Origin: Phaseolus vulgaris
Lineage: Eukaryota > Streptophyta > Magnoliopsida > Fabales > Fabaceae
Length of the DNA stretch: 64,000 nucleotides
Direction of reading: 5' to 3'
Assembly: GCF_000499845.2 (NCBI RefSeq)
Contig: NC_023758.2
Span: forward strand, 22,433,366-22,497,365
Shown one piece after another: positions 57,101-64,000 of the stretch (position 1 is the stretch's first letter; each line of letters starts with the position of its first letter). Both the position numbers and the translations under genes were made by a program. A model generated the notes under the pieces. It was not told where the DNA came from. It saw only the letters and a list, made by a program, of their open reading frames with translations, and searched no databases.

Positions 57101-60100
57101 TTAAAATGGAAAAAGGTTGGTACAAGTATATCTAATGTTTGTATGGTCCTTTTGGAGCAGGACACCATGCCCTTAAACTCAGTCTCTTCTATTCTCTTCC
57201 TTCACCCACTGGACAATACCACATTGCCTTGCGCTACCTGACAAATATCCATTATATGGCTGTGACAAAAGATTTGATTCTAATCCAATCTAAGGTACCA
57301 TAAAGAAACAAAACAACTCATATACTTACTTTTCTTTCAAATGTAATAATATTTTCTCATTCTCTAAACATAAAATAATTTTCTAAAACAAGAGCCTATC
57401 TCTACTTGGCATTGATTCTGAGCATCTGTGCATTAATAGTGCTGCCATGGTTCGATGGGTCTCAATCAATCACACCATTCTTGATGTGAAAGGTTTCGTT
57501 AGTATGTATGCATTATTATTATTATTATTGAAACTTAAGAAAACTGGTTGGAAGCAACATTTCCTTGAGGTGAATCTCCAATTTTGAACTGATGCTTAAC
57601 AAATTTGGTGATCCCAAACGTTGGTAAAAAGAGAAATAAAGATGTTGCATGTGTTTGGTTTGGTTTTTGCAGGTACCAAGTAAGGTAAGGAAGAAAAATA
57701 GAGAAGGGTGTTTAAAGGAAGTTGTGTCTCCTCTTCATATGGTAAGTAGAAGGAGAAGAAAGAAAGAGAAGAAGAAAGTAGATAGCAGTGGTAGTGGTAG
57801 TAGTTATAGGTAAGAGTAGGGTACAAAGAAGGTGACATGAAGGTAGGGAAACTTTTATGGGAAAATGAGGTGTGGGAACACTGATTGATTGGGGTTAAAG
57901 CAAAAGTTACTGGGTCCTGCAATCAAATTCAAACAAACCCTTCTCTTCTGTAATATTTTTTACTATACTAATTCAAACATGGGAACATATTCACACAGCT
58001 GTCTAGTTCTAACTTCACAAGCAACACTCAAGACTAAGGTTTTGTTTCAACATAGGACAAGTGGAAAAACAAATAATAAGACTAAGGTTTTTTCTTGAGA
58101 TACAAATTATCATCATTAATTTAATTGATTTCAAAGTAAAGTAGTTTTTCTTAAATAATCAATATTAAGAATACTGTATACTGTGATTTAAATTATCTAT
58201 TATGAGTTTAATATAAAATTTATAATTTTGAAGGTTTTCATTGTAAAATTTAACTAAAATTCTCTTTTTTCTTCCATCATCAAGTAACCTATTCTAACTT
58301 GATAAACCTATTCATTATAGAATATTATTATGAGGTGCCTCAGTCTACTCGTGGTTCCAATGACTTTTATGACCACATGTGTCGTATACAGGAAAAATCA
58401 TAAAAAAATCTTCAGCCAAACTTTTCTACGCAAACTTCTATGAAGAAAACCAAAAAAAAAGGGTAAAATTAACATTTTTTAAAATAAAAATTAGATTACT
58501 TATATATTTAAAAAATTAAATGAAAAAATTCTGCAATAAAATTTGTGTATAAGATTTCTTTTTTTTTCTTCTAAAGTTTTTGTTGAAACTCCATAGCATT
58601 TAAATTGCTACCTAACACCGTATTATAACCGGAATTATAAGGTTGGTTTCATGGTATAAAGGAAATAAGGAAAGAGAAGGTCAAATAAACTATTGTTTCC
58701 TAATTTCTATGAATAAATAAATAATATATTAACAATTAATATTTGTGATATCTGATTATTTATTATTATTATTATTCCTCTTTCTGTAATATTTAGTAAG
58801 AACTATTTTACAGTAAAAGAATAAAGAAATTGGCTAATTAAATTAAAACTTATTATTAATTCACTCACTACTAGTTTATACCTTTTTTTCAATTTTTTAA
58901 AAAACCTTAATTTTTTTCTTTTCCTTACCACTAGTATATTTATATAGCTTTGGTTGTGCATATAAAAAACGAAAATAAGTTTCTTAAAATATTTTTAATA
59001 CATGGTGAGAAATAGACTCTACAAAACCTAATAAACATATTATCTAAAAAGTACATATTCATATTTAAAAAGAAATAAATACAGGATATATACATTTTAC
59101 ATCAGTTCCTATAAACAAAAAAAAAAAGGTCCTCCTCTAATTTGGCTATTATAAAAGGACAAGAAAACGTATAGAAAAAAGAGTGAAAATATAAAATAAA
59201 ATAATAGATTAATTTTGAAAAGGCCAAAAAATGAATGATAGTGTATGATTTAATTTTTCTTGAATGAGTTGATGTGTCTTATCAGAGTGAAATTACCCAA
59301 AAATTAATGTTTATTTCCATTGGGTTTTGTACTTGTGTATTATATATTTTGTTTGTTAGGTGATGAAGGGGTGTGAATAGTGAAGGCGGGAGTGTGGGAC
59401 GAATGACATGTGTACTTGAGGGACTGATGCACGTGTCAAATCGGCGTGTCCTTAAAACATTATGGAACAGCTCTTCTAGTGGTTCAACAAGTGGATTAAC
59501 ATCAGCCTTTCTTTTTCTTTTTCTTTTCTTTTATTTTATTATCCAAAGTTAATTCCAAACAGATAGATTCGTACAACATCGTGCTATGCCTATGTGTACG
59601 GTTTTTTCTTTATCATAGACCTACCATAAAGACTTCTATATTTTTTTTATTAAATTATCAAAATTTATTATTACAATATCTCAATTTTAAATCAAATATA
59701 TTGCAAAATAGTTGGTTTTGTCGCTTAAAATAGTTTTATTTAATTTTAAAATTTATTTTTTCATAATCGACTTGCAAAAAAAATATTTTTTAATTATTTC
59801 TTTAGTTATATATTGCTGTAAGTAAAAAGGTAAAGGGAGCAAAGAATGAGATAATGTTTTGAAGCAGAATCTTTTAACTCATTAAACTCTGAACATAGAC
59901 TTCTCTTTGAGTTGGATAAGATAAAGATAAATGAGAGTCTAAAAATAGTTGTAGAAAAAAATGATAACAAGCAATCATGATATCTGTTAAAAAGAAGAAA
60001 TAAGAAGAAAATGAGATAAACTTATAAAATAATATACATTCAAAAGGATTACTAAAATATGATACCAAAAATCTAACGGAATATTGACCGAATACTCTGA

Positions 60101-60746
60101 CACTGATGTAGTCGATAGAGTTTAAATAAACACAACAAATACTTTTTAACATAATATAATATGATTAATGAAATATTATCTAAATTATGAGGTTAATCTG
60201 GTAGCACTCTTTAATTTAAATTCAGTATCATACGTTCATGGTCTTATAAATAGAAATATTAATAAAACAAATATATATCTTAAACGTAAATTATTACTCT
60301 CATATACTTCACATCAAACTCTAACTTATATATCAGAGTACTTTTTACAAATAAAGCACCAATCTAAAGATCGAAAATCTTACAATATCATTATTCAAGA
60401 CCACCAATAGCACAAGGAAATAAAAGAAGTATCCATGTCTTTCCAACATCTTGTAATAACAAAATTAATATTTAATATATTAATAATGATGGTTTTGAAG
60501 TAAACTTGAATAAAATTAAGCATGCATGCAAACGATTATATAAATGAATTTTGAAAACCTTACTTGAATTTTGAAAACCGTACTTGAATTTGGCATGTAC
60601 CTGTTCGTCTGTAAATAAAAAAAGAAATTATTCGTACATTTGAAAACTATAAATAATTAAATTATCTCGTAACTTCTTTTAATTATTTTAATGTTAAAAA
60701 CAAGTATTTTAAACATTTTATTTATTATTTAAACATTTTATTTATT
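57100..60746. other. AT-rich intergenic DNA
   Basis: No convincing gene. Short ATT microsatellites (57510, 58752), a purine-rich stretch (57720-57790) and a G-box-like CACGTGTC (about 59432) are present. A tandem of ~20 bp (TTGAAAACC(T/G)TACTTGAATT) lies near 60553-60595, and a doubled AAACATTTTATTTATT near 60712-60745. Confidence 0.6.
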
Positions 60747-61270
60747 TGTAGGGATATCGTGTGTGGAAACGTGATAATTTCAACCAAAGATTATGAGAAA
60801 TTAAAGTAACAAGAAAAATGATAATTATACCAGAATTTTGAGATGGAAAACCCCTTTAAATAGAGGTAAAAAATCACCGGCCACAGAGCCAAAACTTTCA
60901 CTATAATGGTACTGGAAGTACACAACGAATTCCTCTCAGGCTAATAGATAAATAGTTCCAAAACAAATTCTCTCTATATGGGTTAAACACTTACACTCAA
61001 GAGAAAAAAATAGAGACTATATGAAAGTAGAAATGAGAGAGGAAGCAAGTGTATGTTGTTGTTTGTTGTGTTACATTGTTTAAAGGAAGTCACTACATAT
61101 AGTGGTTTTAAGAGACAACAATAATAAAAACAATTAATGGTAAGTAACTTCCATTTGATAACAATTAATTGTGAACGGTGAGTAACCTCCCTTTGATTTC
61201 AATTAATTGTGAATGGTAAGTAACCTCTCAATTATGTCAAGAAAATGGCAAAGGTGAGTCATATCCCACA
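60747..61270 (-). repeat. 3' LTR of C4
   Basis: 524 bp. The ends are inverted copies of each other, TGTAGGGATATCG on the left and CATATCCCACA on the right. It includes a 38-bp tandem repeat (61139-61176, 61177-61214 and a partial third copy). Confidence 0.75.
61139..61240. repeat. 38-bp tandem repeat in C4 LTR
   Basis: Units start GGTAAGTAAC / GGTGAGTAAC / GGTAAGTAAC and contain CAATTAATTGTGAA; about 2.5 copies. Confidence 0.8.
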
Positions 61271-61619
61271 AATCTCCACCTTGACTTGCCTTTGACGGGA
61301 ACACTCTCTCGCCATGAAGCCTTGATTAAGTATGGACAATATCAGCTAAGTTCATGCAATGATCGAACTTAACCGGTGGAAGTGGCTTGGTCAACATGTC
61401 TGCAGGATTTTCGGCCGTATGAATTTTTTCAACAATTATATCTCTCATCTCAACAATGTCTCGGATAAAATGGTGCTTAATTTAAGTGTGTTTGGTCCTT
61501 GAGTGATACTTGTTGTTCCTAGTTAAGTGGACAACACTCTAACTATCACAAAATAGAACAAGAATATCTTGTCGAAGACCAAGTTCACTTACCAAGCCTC
61601 GAAGCCATATAACCTCTTT

Positions 61620-62087
61620 CATACCTTCTGTAGCAGTGATATATTCTGCTTCAGTGGTGGACAAAGCCCCAATGGCTTGAAGTGAAGAATATCAGCTGAT
61701 AGCAGAACCACATACGGTAAAAATGTAGGCTGAAAGTGACCTTCTTCGATCTAAATCACCACCATAGTCAGTATCAACATAGCCAACTACTCCTCCGGGA
61801 TCGGCTCTATGTTGATCAAATACCAAACCAAGATCTAGAGAACCTTTTAGATAACGAAGTATCCTTTTAATGGCTTCCGAGTGTGCCTTGCCTGGATTAT
61901 GCATGAACCTACTAATAATGTTAACAACATAAGTTAAATCAGGCTTCGTACATACCATAGCATACATGAGACTTCCAATTGCATTTGAATACAGGACATG
62001 TAACATGCACCTTTTGTCCTTGTCTAATTTTGGACACTGATCTTATGACAACTTGAAGTGGGCGGCAATTGGAGTATTAACAACTTT
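61620..62087 (-). pseudogene. RNase H region of C4
   Basis: The minus strand encodes SNAIGSLMYAMVCTKPDL, ILRYLKGSLDLGLVF, the VGYVDTDYGGDLDRRRS block and then ALSTTEAEYI (around 61640). A stop is present just before it (near 62042), and another frame break separates the parts near 61690. It continues from the RT at 62694 across the solo LTR. Confidence 0.85.
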
Positions 62088-62688
62088 TGATGGAAGAGAC
62101 CCCAGCACCAACTCTATTGAAAGGCCACCAACATGTCAAATGGAGTCAACCACTAGAGTTATGGTCAAGATGAACCAAGGGGACGCATTTTACATGCCAT
62201 AAACTCTAGTATAGTGTTGCATTTTATTTCTTGTCAAAAATTAGCATAGGAACTTTATTTGTAATTTTTCTTAGAATTAATTTTGGCACCTAAAACACCA
62301 ACCTAGGTAAACTTAGAGTTTCTAAAAACCTCTAAATTTACCTAGGCCGGTCTAGAAAGCCCATGGAGGGGGTAAGCATACAAACTAGACACACCCATTC
62401 TCCATGTGATCATTTAGGCACCACTTTTTGAATTTCCCTCCACTTTCTTTTTAATGAATTGCTAAATTGTGTCAATTTCACTTCTTGCCCAAAAACCTCT
62501 TAGGTTAGGCTATTGATCGTCAAATCTCCCCCTTACCAAAGAGAGTTGGCCTCACCACTCTCAATCTCTACCTTTCATGCACCTTCAAGGTCACCATATC
62601 TCTTAGGAGGACCTTGCTTCGTCTTCAATCCATGATGCTTCCGCCATTCACCTACAATTCTACAAATAATGAAGGCACTTCTCCATCA
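62088..62688 (+). mobile_element. Solo LTR S2 inserted in C4
   Basis: 601 bp with ends TGATGGAAGAG and CTTCTCCATCA, flanked by ACTTT on both sides (62083-62087 and 62689-62693), with the copia RT/RNase H frame resuming exactly across it. It belongs to the same LTR family as the G2 3' LTR (4644-5296). Confidence 0.93.
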
Positions 62689-62693
62689 ACTTT

Positions 62694-63280
62694 GCAATCT
62701 CGCATTCCAAATTTGTCAAGCATCTTAAGAACATACTTTTTTTGTGATAGAAAAAGTTTCCCAGCTTGACGATCTCTGTTGATCTCCATTCCTAAAATTT
62801 TCTTGGCAAGACCTAAGTCCTTTATATCAAATTCACTACTAAGTTGGGCCTTTAACTTGTTAACTAAAGATTTATCTCTTGCGACAATCAACATGTCCTC
62901 AACATATAACAACAAGTATATAAATGACCCATCAGATGTCTTTTGGAAATAGACACAATTATCATAGCTACTTATGGAGTAGCCATGTCCAACCATGAAA
63001 TAATCAAACCTCTTATACCATTGTCTTGGTGATTGCTTTAAGCCGTAAAGAGATTTTTTCAAACAACATACATGGTCCTCCTTCCCAGAAACAACAAACC
63101 CCTCAGGCTGCTGGATGTAAATCTCTTCCTCAAGATTACCATGAAGAAAAACAGTTTTCACATCTAACTGTTCCAGCTCCAAATCATACAAGGCAACTAA
63201 AGCAAGTAATATATGTATTGAAGTATAACGAACAACAGGAGAAAATACTTCATTAAAGTCAATACCTTCCTCTTAATCAA
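62694..63280 (-). pseudogene. Reverse transcriptase of C4
   Basis: Minus-strand frame with LEQLDVKTVFLHGNLEEEIY, SLYGLKQSPRQWYKRFD and the polymerase box. The box reads YVEDML (62892-62906) instead of the YVDD needed for metal binding, so the catalytic Asp is replaced by Glu. It ends at FGMRDCKV, where S2 interrupts. The start region (63190-63280) has stops. Confidence 0.9.
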
Positions 63281-63434
63281 AACCTCTTACAACAAATCTT
63301 GTTTTATTCCTTGTACTCTCAACACCAGGGATCCCTACTTTTCTCTTAAAGATCCACTAACAACTAATGACTCGTTTTCCTTCTGGTAACTTCACCAATT
63401 CCCATGTTTCACTTTTTAGAAGACTCTCAACTTC

Positions 63435-64000
63435 TTATTGCATAACAACAATCCATTTTGTTGAGTCATCACTAGAGATAGCTTTAGAGTAATTCTTGGG
63501 TTCACCTTCTTCACCCATCTCTTGTGTAATAGTTAAAGCATAAGCAATGTTGGCAGTTTCTACAATTAATCTTTGAGTCATTTTCTTGGTCTCTGTTGTG
63601 CAAGTTCTTGAGCCATAGACCACGGTTGTGGTAACCCTCGTCGTTCAGGTGGACATTGCTCATGTGGACTCAAATGTTCATTTGTACCAACAATAGCAGT
63701 GACTTGATCATATTGACTACTGGAGGAATTGGGAACATTTTCCTCATGAGCGGGTGTTTTAATCTCAAACTCCACCTTCTCTCGAGAATCTTCTTGGTCA
63801 CCTGTATCAATTGAGGAAATGACAGTATCTTTTACAGAAGATAGCATAGCATTTTCATTAAAGGTCACATGCCGACAGTGGATTACTTTGTGAGATTCCG
63901 GGTCATATAAACGATAACCTTTAACCCCTGAGCCATAACCCAAGAAAATGCACTTCTTAGCACATGGTTCTAATTTTTCCCTCGTTTACATGAGAATAAG
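63435..64000 (-). pseudogene. Integrase C-terminal region and linker of C4
   Basis: Contains FLGYGSGVKGYRLYDPESHK, the C-terminal integrase block typical of copia elements, followed by a variable acidic linker toward the RT. A frame change near 63590 and a stop near 63435 break it. The integrase core is outside the window. Confidence 0.85.

Larger units (their letters stand above)
60747..64000 (-). mobile_element. Ty1/copia element C4 (3' part; 5' end outside window)
   Basis: Reverse-oriented copia element. 3' LTR at 60747-61270; a purine tract (AGGTGGAGATT on the minus strand, 61271-61281) follows inwards; then RNase H, RT and the integrase C-terminal region up to the window edge. It is split by solo LTR S2. 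Its proteins differ clearly from those of C1-C3 (LYGLKQSPRQWYKRFD, RSLSAYIFTVCGSAIS) and look like the Tnt1-type lineage (inference). Confidence 0.88.

Noticed and set aside
57596..57922. Minus-strand open frame of 108 codons
   Set aside because: Composition follows a purine-rich stretch on the plus strand, giving Ser, Tyr, Leu and Phe runs; no motif and no splice context.
59390..59470. Promoter with G-box CACGTGTC
   Set aside because: Isolated motif with no gene downstream that I can recognise.
1..64000. CRISPR arrays, bacterial operons or defence systems
   Set aside because: No spaced short repeats, Shine-Dalgarno-led operons or bacterial protein families; introns and LTR elements show plant nuclear DNA.

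Overview
This is a plant nuclear window, most probably from a legume (the Phaseoleae, Vigna or Phaseolus-like, is an inference from the retrotransposon types and not proven). The evidence is a multi-exon gene with GT-AG introns and AT-rich intergenic DNA, LTR retrotransposons nested in one another with plant tRNA primer sites, and a CACTA-type DNA transposon. There is no operon organisation, bacterial gene or CRISPR array. Only one host gene is convincing: a short La-related protein 1 (LARP1b/1c type) with six exons at 24312-28219.

Layout. (1) 1-21353 is a stack of nested LTR elements. An outer element 'A' (LTRs 5750-6167 and about 20903-21353, tRNA-Lys primer site, antisense ORF) was hit in its 5' LTR by a miniature TRIM-like element (5297-5749). 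That TRIM was hit by a Ty3/gypsy element G2 (2525-5296), and G2 gag was hit by another Ty3/gypsy element G1 (1-2524). Inside A, just after its primer site, sits G3, a reverse-oriented gypsy element (6238 to about 18430). G3 is itself split by a solo LTR S1 (8881-9898, TSD TCTTG) and a complete Ty1/copia element C1 (10319-16717, TSD GATCC). (2) 21354-34250 is mostly low-copy AT-rich DNA holding the LARP1 gene and a CACTA-like element (31851-33514, TSD TCA). (3) About 34250-55300 is a second nest: element B (34307-48643, TSD GGTTT) sits in copia C3 and was itself hit by copia C2 (36299-45901, TSD CACAA). C3 sits in gypsy G4 (from 53229). (4) 55300-60746 is AT-rich DNA with no convincing gene. 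(5) 60747-64000 is the 3' part of a reverse-oriented copia element C4, interrupted by a solo LTR S2 (62088-62688, TSD ACTTT).

Almost every retroelement polyprotein is broken by stops, frameshifts or internal deletions, so these elements look non-autonomous today. The notable exceptions are extra, non-retroviral ORFs: an uninterrupted 366-codon sense ORF between pol and the 3' LTR of C2 (38217-39317), and antisense, partly intron-containing ORFs in the tRNA-Lys-primed elements A and B. These cargo genes, the shared primer site of A, B, G1 and the TRIM, and a repeated AACCGATTG motif in the copia LTRs are the most interesting unexplained structures. Element boundaries given with a TSD were read directly from matching flanks; family names come from recognising protein motifs and were not checked against a database.
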